Positions 16,087 to 24,595 of a DNA stretch of 64,000 bases are shown here, in pieces (position 1 is the first letter of the stretch; the number at the start of each line of letters is the position of its first letter). The position numbers and the translations under genes are program-made. Below the pieces are notes generated by a model. The model saw only the letters and a list, made by a program, of their open reading frames with translations. It did no database searches and was not told the DNA's origin. Origin of the DNA: Streptomyces abyssomicinicus (lineage in GTDB: Bacteria; Actinomycetota; Actinomycetes; Streptomycetales; Streptomycetaceae); the NCBI RefSeq assembly GCF_008974245.1, contig NZ_BBZI01000005.1:91366-155365 (forward strand), in the 5' to 3' direction.

Positions 16087-16625
16087 ACCGTTCCCTGCTG
16101 CGCCGGCTGCCCTCACTGCTGTGGCTGTGGCTGCTGTGGATCCTGCTCTGGTCCACGCCGAGCCCGCTGGTGGTCCTCGGCGGCCTGCTCGTCGCCGTCG
16201 CCGTGCTCGCCGTCTCGCGCTTCCCGGAGGTGTCCCGGCAGATCACCGTGCGCCCGCTGCGGCTGCTCGCGCTGTGCGTGCGGATGACCGGCAACCTCGT
16301 GGTCTCCGCCGCCGCCGTCGGCTGGGCCGCCCTGAGGCACGGGCCCCGGGTGCGGGCCGCGATCGTGGAACTGCCGCTCGACGCGGACACCGACCTGCTG
16401 GTCACCCTCGCGACGCTGGTCACCAACGTCTCGCCCGGCAGCCTCGTGCTGGAGATCGACCGCCACCGGGGCGTGCTCTACGTCCACGTCCTGCTGGTCG
16501 CCGCGTCCGGCGAGCCCGAGGAGGCCCGCCGGAAACTGCTGGCGACCGAACGCCGGCTGGTGGCCGCGCTGGGCCGGCGGCCGGACCCCTCCACCTCCCC
16601 GACGTCACGGAAGGACGACGCGTGA
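16083..16625 (+). CDS. mrpE: Mrp Na+/H+ antiporter subunit E
   Basis: A 180-residue MrpE with two N-terminal membrane helices (LLWLWLLWILLWSTPSPLVVLGGLLVAV) and a cytoplasmic domain with the family pattern LVTLATLVTNVSPGSLVLEIDRH. GTG 16083 overlaps the mrpD stop (GTGA) and the gene ends in a GTGA overlap with mrpF. MrpE is needed for complex stability in studied species. Confidence 0.92.
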   Translation: MNRSLLRRLPSLLWLWLLWILLWSTPSPLVVLGGLLVAVAVLAVSRFPEVSRQITVRPLRLLALCVRMTGNLVVSAAAVGWAALRHGPRVRAAIVELPLDADTDLLVTLATLVTNVSPGSLVLEIDRHRGVLYVHVLLVAASGEPEEARRKLLATERRLVAALGRRPDPSTSPTSRKDDA

Positions 16626-16888
16626 CCGCCGTCTACTACGTCGTGTTCATCCTGCTCGGCCTGTCCGCCCTGCTGACGGTCGTCCGGCTGGTGATCGGCC
16701 CGGGTGTGCTGGACCGGATCGTCACCCTCGACGTGCTGGTCACCCTGTTCGCGGCCGGCATCGCCGCGGAGGCCGCCCGGCGGGAGGACGGCACCGGGCT
16801 GCCGGTGCTGCTCGCGGTGACCCTGCTCGCCTTCGTCGGCTCCGTCACGGCGGCACACCTGGTGGAGGAACGGGAGGGGATGCGGTGA
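16622..16888 (+). CDS. mrpF: Mrp Na+/H+ antiporter subunit F
   Basis: An 88-residue subunit with three hydrophobic segments and the conserved RLVIGPGVLDRIVTLDVLVTL core of MrpF, followed by LPVLLAVTLLAFVGSVTAAHLVE. It starts at GTG 16622 inside the mrpE stop and runs into mrpG by GTGA, which again indicates coupled translation. In other Mrp systems the homologue has been linked to cholate export as well as antiport, but nothing here tests that. Confidence 0.92.
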   Translation: MTAVYYVVFILLGLSALLTVVRLVIGPGVLDRIVTLDVLVTLFAAGIAAEAARREDGTGLPVLLAVTLLAFVGSVTAAHLVEEREGMR

Positions 16889-17247
16889 ACACCGCCCTGG
16901 ACGTGGCGTCGGCCCTGCTGCTGATCGCCGGCGCGGTCTTCTGCCTGCTCGCCTCGGTCGGTGTGCTCCGCTTCCCCGACGCGGTGGGCCGGCAGCACGC
17001 GGCGGCCAAGGCACAGACTTTGGGGCTGCTGCTGATCCTGCTCGGCGCCGCCCTGCAGAACGCGCCCCGGTACGCGGTGCCGCTGGCCCTGGTGGCGCTG
17101 TTCCAGCTGCTGACCATCCCGGTGACCGGGCAGATCGTGGGCCGGACCGCCTACCGGACGTCCGCGCTGGCCGAGGAGTCGCTCACCGAGGACGCGCTGG
17201 CCCGGAGGCTGCCCCCGGAGGAACGGCGGCCGGGCCAGGACGACTGA
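16885..17247 (+). CDS. mrpG: Mrp Na+/H+ antiporter subunit G
   Basis: A 120-residue last subunit of the antiporter, with three membrane helices and the MrpG landmarks GVLRFPDAVGRQHAAAKAQTLG and PVTGQIVGRTAYRT (the family has LT-P-x-x-A-H-AxG/RA-Y). The hydrophilic C-terminus is rich in Glu/Arg. GTG 16885 overlaps mrpF. Its TGA stop ends at 17247 and the convergent tatA-like gene stops at 17248, so the two stops form TGATCA with no gap and no terminator hairpin between them. Confidence 0.92.
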   Translation: MNTALDVASALLLIAGAVFCLLASVGVLRFPDAVGRQHAAAKAQTLGLLLILLGAALQNAPRYAVPLALVALFQLLTIPVTGQIVGRTAYRTSALAEESLTEDALARRLPPEERRPGQDD

Positions 17248-17475
17248 TCAGGCTCCGGCGGCGCGGTCCGGCCGCCCGGCGGCGTCGCGGTCGACGACCT
17301 CGCCCTGGACGATCCTGGGCGCGCCGGGCGCGGGCTCGTCCTTCAGCGCGCGTGACTCCGCCTTGAGGATGCGGGCCGACTTCCCCATGGACCGCGTCAG
17401 GTCCGGCAGCCGCTTCGCCGCGAGGACGGCGGCGACGACGAGCAGGACGACGGCGAGCTCGCTCAGTCCGAACAT
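17248..17475 (-). CDS. tatA: Twin-arginine translocase TatA/TatE-like protein
   Basis: A 75-residue protein with the TatA plan: a short N-terminal helix (MFGLSELAVVLLVVAAVLA), the FG/hinge-like AKRLPDLTRSMGK and an amphipathic helix (KSARILKAESRALKDE), then a charged tail. TatA oligomers form the pore that moves folded proteins across the membrane. ATG 17475 gives the canonical N-terminus; the ribosome site is weak. It is isolated from tatC, so it is probably an accessory TatA paralogue rather than the main one. Confidence 0.82.
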   Translation of the reverse strand: MFGLSELAVVLLVVAAVLAAKRLPDLTRSMGKSARILKAESRALKDEPAPGAPRIVQGEVVDRDAAGRPDRAAGA

Positions 17476-17590
17476 GGGATCCCGTTCTGTGGTCGGTGGG
17501 GCTGGCGCGGCGGGAGGCCGTGCCGCCGGAGAATCTACCCGGCCCCGCGCGGCCTGCCCATGCCCCACCCGGCCCCGCCCGGGCCCCGGT

Positions 17591-18007
17591 TCAGCCCAGG
17601 CCGTTCGCCTCGAGCCACGCGGGGTCCGGGGCGACCGCCTGGAGCACCTCGATCAGCAGCCCGTCCGGCCCGGCCACCTGGAACCGCCGCTGCCCCCACG
17701 GCTCGGTCACCAGGTCCAGCACGATCTCGGCCCCGGTGCCGCTCAGCCGCGCGAACTCCGCGTCCACGTCCTCCACCAGGAAGGCCAGCAGGGCGCCGAC
17801 GACCTCCCGGCCGCGGGTGGCCTCAGGCCAGGACTCGTGGTCCCGCTGCACGAAGTCCAGGCTGAACTGCGGGTGAGCGGGGTGCTGGGTGTTCACGTAC
17901 CAGCCGAGGTCGATGTTCACCCGGAGCCCGAAGTGTTCGGCGAACCAGGCCGCGGCACGGGCCGGGTCCTTCGCGGCGTACGCGGTTCCCACCATGTTGA
18001 CCTGCAC
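17591..18007 (-). CDS. VOC superfamily (glyoxalase/bleomycin-resistance fold) protein
   Basis: A single vicinal-oxygen-chelate domain of about 138 residues. It shows the paired beta-alpha-beta-beta-beta modules: ARAAAWFAEHFGLRVNIDLGW, then FLVEDVDAEFARLSGTGAEIV and FQVAGPDGLLIEVLQAV with a terminal Glu metal-ligand candidate. Related proteins are lyases, dioxygenases or antibiotic-binding proteins, so the reaction is not assignable. GTG 18007 has AAGGG about 8 nt upstream; ATG 18016 directly abuts that ribosome site and is less likely. Confidence 0.8.
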   Translation of the reverse strand: MQVNMVGTAYAAKDPARAAAWFAEHFGLRVNIDLGWYVNTQHPAHPQFSLDFVQRDHESWPEATRGREVVGALLAFLVEDVDAEFARLSGTGAEIVLDLVTEPWGQRRFQVAGPDGLLIEVLQAVAPDPAWLEANGLG

Positions 18008-18137
18008 GGGTGACATCCCTTCGTCGGTGACGGCCCGTCAGGCTAGCTCGTCCGGCTGCGCCGGGCGGCGGTTTTTCCGGCCGTCGTGATCAACGGCGCG
18101 CGTGGGGCGCCGTCCCGGCACTGCGATCATGGCCGGT

Positions 18138-18875
18138 ATGACTACTGAGCGCAGGATCACCGTCGTCACCGGGGGCAGCCGGGGTATCGGAGCGGCGGTC
18201 TGCCGTCGTCTCGCCGCCGGGGGCCACGACCTGGTGGTCGGCTACCGCTCCGACGCGGCCGCCGCCGAGCGCGTGGCGGCCGAGGCCGCCGGCCTGGGGG
18301 TCCGCGCGGTGCCGGTGGCGGTCGACACCTCCGACGCCGCCTCGGTCGACCGGCTGTTCGACACCGCGGCCGAGCGGCTGGGCGCGGTCACCGGCCTGGT
18401 GAACAACGCGGGGATCAGCGGACCGGTGGGCCGGCTCGCCGACGCGGACCCGGAGGGCATGCGGGACGCGCTGGGGGTCAACGTCCTCGGCTACCTGATC
18501 TGCGCCCGGCGCGCGGTCCGCGACATGACGGCGGGGGAGGGCGGCGCGATCGTCAACATCTCCTCCGCGGCGGCGACCCTGGGCAGCCCCGGCGAGTACG
18601 TCCACTACGCGGCGGCCAAGGCGGCGGTGGACACGATGACGGTGGGCCTGGCCAAGGAGGTCGCCGCGGACGGGATCCGCGTCAACTGCGTGGCTCCCGG
18701 CACCGTGTGGACCGAGTTCCACCAGGATCCGCAGCGGCCCGCGTGGATGGGGGAGACCACGCCGATGGGCCGGTCCGGGCAGCCGGAGGAGATCGCCGGC
18801 GCGGTCGCCTGGCTGATGTCGGACGACGCCTCCTACACGACGGGAGCGGTGCTGCGGGTGGCGGGCGGCCGGTAG
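18138..18875 (+). CDS. SDR family oxidoreductase
   Basis: A 245-residue classical SDR close to FabG-type reductases: TGGSRGIGAAV (NADP binding), NNAG, the catalytic Ser in NISSAAATLGS, and YAAAKAAVDTM (Tyr/Lys). The C-terminus ends in VLRVAGGR, as FabG-like enzymes do. ATG 18138 is preferred to ATG 18129 because the protein then begins MTTERRITVVTGG; neither has an obvious ribosome site. The substrate is unknown and no neighbour suggests one. Confidence 0.86.
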   Translation: MTTERRITVVTGGSRGIGAAVCRRLAAGGHDLVVGYRSDAAAAERVAAEAAGLGVRAVPVAVDTSDAASVDRLFDTAAERLGAVTGLVNNAGISGPVGRLADADPEGMRDALGVNVLGYLICARRAVRDMTAGEGGAIVNISSAAATLGSPGEYVHYAAAKAAVDTMTVGLAKEVAADGIRVNCVAPGTVWTEFHQDPQRPAWMGETTPMGRSGQPEEIAGAVAWLMSDDASYTTGAVLRVAGGR

Positions 18876-18880
18876 GTCCC

Positions 18881-18922
18881 GGGCGGCGGGCGGCGGGCGG
18901 CGGGCGGCGGGCGGCGGGCGGC
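18881..18922. repeat. Heptamer tandem repeat (GGGCGGC)6
   Basis: Six perfect copies of GGGCGGC start 6 bp after the SDR stop. Tandem copies of a GTGCGCACGCC-type unit follow (about 18935-18965). This is non-coding and likely prone to slippage. Confidence 0.85.
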
Positions 18923-19028
18923 GGCGTGCGTGCCGCGGTGCGCACGCCCCGGTGCGCACGCCGCGGTGTGCGGTGCGGCGGCCGGGGGTGCACGGCCGCC
19001 GCCTCACGACGCGGACACCGTGTCGCTG

Positions 19029-19694
19029 TCAGCGAGGTGGCCGGGACACCGGGGCCGGCACACCGCCGCGCGAGAAGCGCGACCTCTTCGCCGGGTCCGG
19101 CACCTCCCAGTGCAGTTCCGGCATGCCGTCCACGTAGCCCTCGCCGAGGAAGGGCGCGAGGCTCCCGACGGTTCCCCCGGACTCCAGCGTGTCCGCGACC
19201 TCCTCGAGGTAGGCGGCCAGCGTGGGCCACCCCCCGCCGAAGTGGCCGCAGTCGTCATGCCGGCGCTCTCCCAACCGCCCCTGGTGCGGTCCCTCGCGCA
19301 TGTCGATGATCTGCGCGTCCCCGTCGCCGTGGGCCCACGGGATCCACAGCGGGTGCCACCAGGGCTCCGCGCCGTCGCCGGGCGCCTCGTCCTCCGGGTC
19401 GTCCGCCTCGTGGCGCAGGATGTCCATGGCCGTCCGCCAGAAGGAGACGATGGCGGCGACGGACCGCGGCGAGCGCACCGGGAAGGTGCTGTCCTGCCAC
19501 CGCATGCCGTCGTGGCACGCCAGCGACTCCAGCAACTCGTCGGGGAACCGCAGGCCCATCACCGCCTGCGCCTCCTCCACCGCCGCCGGGTCCGCGGGCG
19601 GGGAGAGGTTCTCGTACGACCCGGGTGCGTAGGTGCGGAGCCAGTTGTCGATGCGCGTCCAGGCGGCGCTTACCGGCGAAGGTCTGTGCGACAT
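19029..19694 (-). CDS. SMI1/KNR4 family protein
   Basis: A 221-residue protein with a SMI1/KNR4 (SUKH) fold: an N-terminal helix (AAWTRIDNWLRTYAP), the motif DPAAVEEAQAVMGLRFPDELLESLACHDG, then a Trp-rich centre (WWHPLWIPWAHGDGDAQIIDMREG) and WPTLAAYLEEVADTLE. The family includes immunity proteins to polymorphic toxins and stand-alone housekeeping members. No toxin gene is adjacent, so an immunity role is not supported here. The C-terminal tail is basic and Pro-rich. It diverges from the PucR gene with about 127 bp between them. Confidence 0.82.
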   Translation of the reverse strand: MSHRPSPVSAAWTRIDNWLRTYAPGSYENLSPPADPAAVEEAQAVMGLRFPDELLESLACHDGMRWQDSTFPVRSPRSVAAIVSFWRTAMDILRHEADDPEDEAPGDGAEPWWHPLWIPWAHGDGDAQIIDMREGPHQGRLGERRHDDCGHFGGGWPTLAAYLEEVADTLESGGTVGSLAPFLGEGYVDGMPELHWEVPDPAKRSRFSRGGVPAPVSRPPR

Positions 19695-19821
19695 GGCCCG
19701 AGTCTCCCCGGCACCACCGACACACCCGGGCGGCCCCGCGGCACACCGGGCGAAGCCGGGTGTCCCGCGTCACAACGGCGGCCCTTACGGCCGCGAACGG
19801 GGCCTGTCTACGCTGTCGGCC

Positions 19822-21489
19822 ATGCAGCACGACCTGCCGGGGAGCGGCTCCCTGGGCACACCACTGGAGCGGATCGCCGAGGCGCTGGGCGCGGTGCTGA
19901 CACGCGCGGCCGCGGCGGACGCCACCGACGACGGCATCAGCGACGTGGTCATCGCGGAGCCGGGCGACACCCTGGTGGGGATGCCGGGCGTCCTGGTGCT
20001 GGCGGTCGGGGTCCGTGACGAGGAGGCGCCGGAACTGATCGCGGCGGCGGGTGCGGCGGGCGCCGCCTGCGTCGCCGTACGCGTCGGCGGGGACGGCGTC
20101 ACCCCGGCCGTGCGGGACGCCGCGGCGGCGGCCGGAGTGCCGGTGCTGGGGCTGCCCGCCGGGGTGCGCTGGGACACCGTGGAGGCCGAGGCCCGGCGGG
20201 AGCTGATCCGCGGGGGCGCCGGACAGCAGGGCGACCTGTACGCGCTGGCGCAGACCGTCGCCACCCTCACCCACGGCCTGGTCAGCATCGAGGACACCGC
20301 GCACCGGGTGGTCGCCTACGCGGGTCCCGGGGAGGAGGCCGACGAGCTGCGGCGGCGTTCCATCCTGGGCCGCACCTGCCCGGAGCCGTATCTGGCGATG
20401 CTCCGCGACTGGGGCGTGTACCAGCGGGTCCGCAAGGGCGAGGAGGTCGTCGAGGTCGCGGCCGTGCCGGAGAAGGGCATCCGGCGGCGGATGGTCGCCG
20501 GCATCAACGCCGGGGCCCGGCCGCTCGGCACGGTCTGGGTGCAGGAGGGCGGCCGCCCCCTCGCGCCGGACACCGAGGGCGCGCTGCGCGGCGCCGCCAG
20601 GATCGCCGGGACGCAGCTGATCGACCACTACTACCGGGGCGACTCCGGCGCCCGGCTGCGCTCCCGGGAGGAACTGGCGCACGGTCTGCTCACCGGGCGG
20701 TTCAACGCGACGGCGCTCGCCGAACACCTGGGCATCCCCGCCGCGTCCGGCGCCTCCGTGGTCGCCTTCGACCTCCGGGACGCCACCGCCCGCGGGGACG
20801 GCACCTGGCGGGACGCGCGGCTGGCCGAGGCCGCCGTGGTCGTCTCGGTGCACGCGGCCGCGCACCGCCGCGACGCCCTGGTCGCCCAGGCCTGCGGCCA
20901 GATCTACGCGATGCTGCCGGAGCCGGCCGGGACCGCCGGCCCCGAGGACACCGCCGCCACGGCCGCCGAGCCAGCGCTGGTCCGCTGGGCGGAGAACCTG
21001 GTGGCCGCGCTGCGGCAGCACACCCGGACACCGGTCCAGGCCTGCGTGGCGGGCACCGCGGCCCGGCTGGACGAGATCCCCGAGGTCAAGCTCCGCGGCC
21101 ACCGGGGCCTGCGGATCCTGGCCGACGACCCGGGGCGGCCGGTGGGCGCCTACAGCGGGCTGGTGTCGTCGATGCTGGTCCGCGAGGCCGTGGACCTGAT
21201 GGCGGCCCAGGGCGGCATCCGGCATCCCGGCCTCACCACCCTGGTCGCCCACGACGCCGAACACGGCACCGAGCTGGCCCGTTCGCTGCGGCTGTACCTG
21301 GACGCCTTCGGGGACGTGGGGCCGGTGGCCGCGGCCCTCAACGTGCACCCCAACACCCTGCGCTACCGGGTGCGCAAGGCGGCCGCGGTCTCGGGGCTCG
21401 ACCTCGACGACCCCGAGCACCGGCTCGCCGCCATGCTCCAGCTCCGGCTCCCGGCCCGCGACGGCGAAGCCGGCGGTCGGGCGTTCTGA
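19822..21489 (+). CDS. PucR/CdaR family transcriptional regulator
   Basis: A 555-residue regulator. An N-terminal PucR sensor domain (about residues 15-135) is followed by a GGDEF-like middle domain (about 290-410) and a C-terminal HTH_30 (DVGPVAAALNVHPNTLRYRVRKAAAVSG, about 490-520). Members control purine, sugar-acid or amino-acid use. ATG 19822 has TACGCT 8-14 nt upstream and no ribosome site, so the mRNA is probably leaderless. The next gene, an MHS-type transporter, is on the same strand 284 bp downstream and is a plausible target. Confidence 0.87.
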   Translation: MQHDLPGSGSLGTPLERIAEALGAVLTRAAAADATDDGISDVVIAEPGDTLVGMPGVLVLAVGVRDEEAPELIAAAGAAGAACVAVRVGGDGVTPAVRDAAAAAGVPVLGLPAGVRWDTVEAEARRELIRGGAGQQGDLYALAQTVATLTHGLVSIEDTAHRVVAYAGPGEEADELRRRSILGRTCPEPYLAMLRDWGVYQRVRKGEEVVEVAAVPEKGIRRRMVAGINAGARPLGTVWVQEGGRPLAPDTEGALRGAARIAGTQLIDHYYRGDSGARLRSREELAHGLLTGRFNATALAEHLGIPAASGASVVAFDLRDATARGDGTWRDARLAEAAVVVSVHAAAHRRDALVAQACGQIYAMLPEPAGTAGPEDTAATAAEPALVRWAENLVAALRQHTRTPVQACVAGTAARLDEIPEVKLRGHRGLRILADDPGRPVGAYSGLVSSMLVREAVDLMAAQGGIRHPGLTTLVAHDAEHGTELARSLRLYLDAFGDVGPVAAALNVHPNTLRYRVRKAAAVSGLDLDDPEHRLAAMLQLRLPARDGEAGGRAF

Positions 21490-21773
21490 GGCGGGGCGGC
21501 GTCGACCGGCGGGCGACCGGCGGCCGTCCGCCGGCCGTCCGGCGGGCAGGACGGCCGTGGGGGTGACGGCTGCAGGGCGGCCGTGGGGACGGCTGGGAGG
21601 AACCCGGAGGCCGAGAGGGAAGGAAACGGGCGGCGGGCATTGTCCGGACGGACAGCGGGGGCCCGCGATCACTGTCCCGGAGGACGAGAACCGGCCGGGC
21701 GGCCCCGCCCTAGATTCGCCTTCCGGCCCGGACTTCTACCCGGGTCCTTCAGCCACTTTCCCGGAGCAGCCCC

Positions 21774-23093
21774 ATGAACAGCTCTGCCCCGCCCTCCTCC
21801 TCGGACCCGGCCGCCGCCGAGTCGCCCCAGGGCATGCGCAAGATCGCCACCGCCAGTTTCATCGGCACCACGATCGAGTTCTACGACTACTACATCTACG
21901 GAACGGCCGCCGCGCTCGTCCTCAACGAGGCCTTCTTCCCCGAACTGTCCAAGACGGCGGGCACCTTGGCGACGCTGTCCACCTTCGCCGTCGGCTTCGC
22001 GGCCCGCCCCATCGGCGCGGCGGTGTTCGGCCACTTCGGCGACCGGGTGGGCCGCAAGGCCGTGCTGGTGGTCTCCCTGCTGATGATGGGCCTGTCCACC
22101 GGCCTCATAGGTCTGCTCCCCGGCTACGACACGCTCGGCATCATGGCCCCCGTCCTGCTGGTGCTGCTGCGCCTGATCCAGGGCCTGGGGCTCGGCGGCG
22201 AGTGGGGCGGCGCAGCCCTGCTGGCCGTCGAGCACGCGCCCCGCAAGAAGCGCGGCCTCTACGCCGCCGCGCCCCAACTGGGCTCGCCCGTCGGATACTT
22301 CGCCGCGACCTGTACGTTCCTGCTGCTCGGCGTCGTGATGCCGGACGAGATGTTCGAGAGCTGGGGATGGCGCATCCCGTTCCTGCTCTCCTTCGTCCTG
22401 GTCGCCGTCGGCCTGGTCATCCGGCTGCGGATCTCGGAGACCCCGGCCTTCGCCAAGGCCATGGAGCGGCACGGCACCTCCAAGGCCCCGCTGGCCGAGG
22501 CCTTCCGCAAGCACCCCAAGGAGATGCTGCTGGGGGCGGGCATGATCACGGTCGTCTACGTGATGTTCTACACGGCCGCCACGTACTGCATGACCTACAC
22601 CACCGGCACCCTGGGCATCCCCAAGAACGACATGCTGGCGCTCACCCTGGTCGCGGTCGTCGTGCTGGGCGTCTCCACCTACCTGGTGGCCAAGTGGTCC
22701 GACCGGGTCGGCCGCCGCAGACTGATCATCGCGGGCGCCGCCTTCGGTGTGGTCTGGGGAGCACTCGTCTTCCCCCTGCTGGACACCGGGAACTACGTCC
22801 TGATCGCGGTGGCCCTGAGCGGCGCGCTGCTCTGCATGGGCATCATCTACGGCCCGGCAGGCGCGTACATGCCCGAACTCTTCGCCACGCGCCTGCGCTA
22901 CTCCGGCGCCGGCTTCTCCTACAACCTGGGCGGCGTCCTCGGCGGCGCGGTGGCCCCGCTGGTCGTCACCGCCCTCGCGGAGACGTACAGCCCGTCGGTC
23001 GGCGGCTGGTTCATGAGCGCCATGGCCCTGCTGTCGCTGGTCTGCATCCTGGCCCTGCCGGAGACGCGGGAACGGGACCTCGACACGGTCTGA
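21774..23093 (+). CDS. MFS metabolite:H+ symporter (MHS family, carboxylate/betaine importer type)
   Basis: A 439-residue, 12-helix secondary importer. It has the MHS hallmarks: ASFIGTTIEFYDYYIYG in helix 1, GHFGDRVGRK between helices 2 and 3, and RLIQGLGLGGEWGGAALLAVEH in helix 4. Relatives import alpha-ketoglutarate, citrate, proline betaine or shikimate with protons, so an organic acid or zwitterion is expected but not defined. ATG 21774 follows GGAGC. The PucR-type regulator upstream may respond to its substrate. A nested hairpin ends the unit. Confidence 0.9.
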   Translation: MNSSAPPSSSDPAAAESPQGMRKIATASFIGTTIEFYDYYIYGTAAALVLNEAFFPELSKTAGTLATLSTFAVGFAARPIGAAVFGHFGDRVGRKAVLVVSLLMMGLSTGLIGLLPGYDTLGIMAPVLLVLLRLIQGLGLGGEWGGAALLAVEHAPRKKRGLYAAAPQLGSPVGYFAATCTFLLLGVVMPDEMFESWGWRIPFLLSFVLVAVGLVIRLRISETPAFAKAMERHGTSKAPLAEAFRKHPKEMLLGAGMITVVYVMFYTAATYCMTYTTGTLGIPKNDMLALTLVAVVVLGVSTYLVAKWSDRVGRRRLIIAGAAFGVVWGALVFPLLDTGNYVLIAVALSGALLCMGIIYGPAGAYMPELFATRLRYSGAGFSYNLGGVLGGAVAPLVVTALAETYSPSVGGWFMSAMALLSLVCILALPETRERDLDTV

Positions 23094-23130
23094 TGCCGGC
23101 CGTCATGATGCCGTCGACACCCGGACCGGG

Positions 23131-23169
23131 GCGGCGGGGACCCTCCCGTGCGGGAGCGGTCCCCGCCGC
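23131..23169 (+). terminator. Nested terminator hairpin
   Basis: An outer 12-bp stem (23131-23142 with 23158-23169) encloses an inner 6-bp stem (CTCCCG/CGGGAG, 23143-23156) with one bulged C. It lies after the MHS gene and before the convergent MBL gene. Confidence 0.75.
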
Positions 23170-23253
23170 TGCCGGCGTGGACGGGGGCGGACCGTGGGGC
23201 GGTGCGGTCGGCCGTCGGCCGTCGGCCGTCGGGCGACGGGCGACGGGCGGTGG

Positions 23254-24237
23254 TCAGGGGCCCTCGCCCGCCAGGTCCCAGGCCAGCTGGGCCACCTGCC
23301 GCATGACCGGCAGCATCCCGGGATGGTCGTCGCCGTCCAGGGCGCGGTACTCGCTGCCGATCGTGATCACCAGCCGCTCGGGCAGGCCGAGTTCGGGGTA
23401 GTTGCGCTCGGCGATCACCCGACGGGCGGCCTCCGCGGCGGGGACCCCGGCCGCGTGGAAGGCGTGCGCGCGTTCGGCGACGTACTCGAGGTACCCGATG
23501 TGCTCCTTGATCCCCGCGGCGTCGAGCACGGGCCCGTGGCCGGGGACGAAGGTCCGGGCGCCGGTGGCCAGGAACCGCTCGCAGGAACCGATCAGGTTGC
23601 TCAGCGGGCCCGCCCAGTGCGACGGATGGTCCCCCGGCGTCGCGGCCGTGCTGCCGAACACCACGTCGCCGGTGAACACCACCCCCTGCTCCGGCAGATG
23701 GACGAACAGGTCGCCGGCCGTGTGCCCGGGCGGCAGTGAGGCGAGACGGACCGGGAACCCGCCCACCGTCAGCTCCAGTTCGCCCGTGAACGTCTCGGTG
23801 ACCGGCGGGACCTCGGTGGCCGACCAGTCGAAGACCCCGAAGTGCCGTCCCACGTAGGCGCCCCACGGCGTCGAAGGGTTCACCGACCCGGCGAGCGCCC
23901 GCAGTTGGTCCGGCGTGGGCTCCAGGCACAGATGGGTACGGGCCTCCTCGGTGGCCACGATCTCCGCGTCCGGCAGGACGCAGGCGCCCCAGAGATGGTC
24001 GCCGTTGGCGTGCGTGACGACCACCCGGTCCACGTCCGCCCCCGAGGGCAGCCGCTCGCGGCTCGCCGCCAGGAACGCCTCGGCGAGGCGCCGGTCGTAG
24101 GGACTGTCGATCCACAGCGCGGAGTCCTCGCCGACCAGCAGCCCGCAGTTGGCCAGGCCCCAGCCGGGCCGCCCCGGCAGCAGTGCGTACAGCCCCGGGC
24201 CGATCTCCGTCAGTGGCCCTCCGCGCGTGATCGTCAT
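23254..24237 (-). CDS. MBL-fold metallo-hydrolase
   Basis: A 327-residue metallo-beta-lactamase-fold enzyme. The metal-binding motif is HANGDH (T-H-A-N-G-D-H-L-W-G), so Asn replaces the second His of HxHxDH. Later ligands are present: PGHTAGD, FTGD and FVPGHGP. A helical C-terminus (about 235-320) is longer than a minimal MBL domain and could be a substrate lid. The substrate is unknown. ATG 24237 is preceded by CATAAT (24246-24251) and has no ribosome site, which suggests a leaderless transcript. Tandem GGCCGTC and GGGCGAC units (about 23208-23250) lie beside the stop codon. Confidence 0.84.
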   Translation of the reverse strand: MTITRGGPLTEIGPGLYALLPGRPGWGLANCGLLVGEDSALWIDSPYDRRLAEAFLAASRERLPSGADVDRVVVTHANGDHLWGACVLPDAEIVATEEARTHLCLEPTPDQLRALAGSVNPSTPWGAYVGRHFGVFDWSATEVPPVTETFTGELELTVGGFPVRLASLPPGHTAGDLFVHLPEQGVVFTGDVVFGSTAATPGDHPSHWAGPLSNLIGSCERFLATGARTFVPGHGPVLDAAGIKEHIGYLEYVAERAHAFHAAGVPAAEAARRVIAERNYPELGLPERLVITIGSEYRALDGDDHPGMLPVMRQVAQLAWDLAGEGP

Positions 24238-24595
24238 GCCAGGCGATTATGCAGACCCGGGCGACTTCCACCACCGCGCCGGACGGCGGATGGCCGGAAG
24301 TCGCCCCCCGGCCGCACCGGACGCCCACGCTCCGCAGGTCACCCGCCGGTCACCCGGCGGACCACCGCCGTCGCCGACGGCCCCTCTCCCCGCCCGGCCC
24401 GCCCGACGGTGCCGGCCCGCGGAGCCCTCCACGGCGTCCGACGGGTGACGGCGCGGCAGGCACCCGCGAACGACGCGGACGTGTCCCGCGGCCGGTGCGG
24501 CCCTGGCGACCCGGACGGCGGGAATCACCCGCATCACCCGCGTCACCCGTGTCCTGAGGCGTGTCCTGAGGCGCGTCCGGCGGCGCGGGCCCGGT
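24238..24595. other. Intergenic region, no gene seen
   Basis: A 358-bp GC-rich gap between the start of the MBL gene and the stop of the DUF2087 gene. Apart from the MBL -10 at 24246-24251, I see only short repeats near the right end (CACCCG units and a doubled GTGTCCTGAGGC). Frames open here lack starts with ribosome sites and show no family resemblance. Confidence 0.5.

Noticed and set aside
19029..19694. SMI1/KNR4 protein as an immunity protein of a polymorphic toxin system
   Set aside because: No toxin, secretion signal or repeat-rich effector gene is adjacent; the neighbours are an SDR and a PucR regulator. Family membership alone is not enough.
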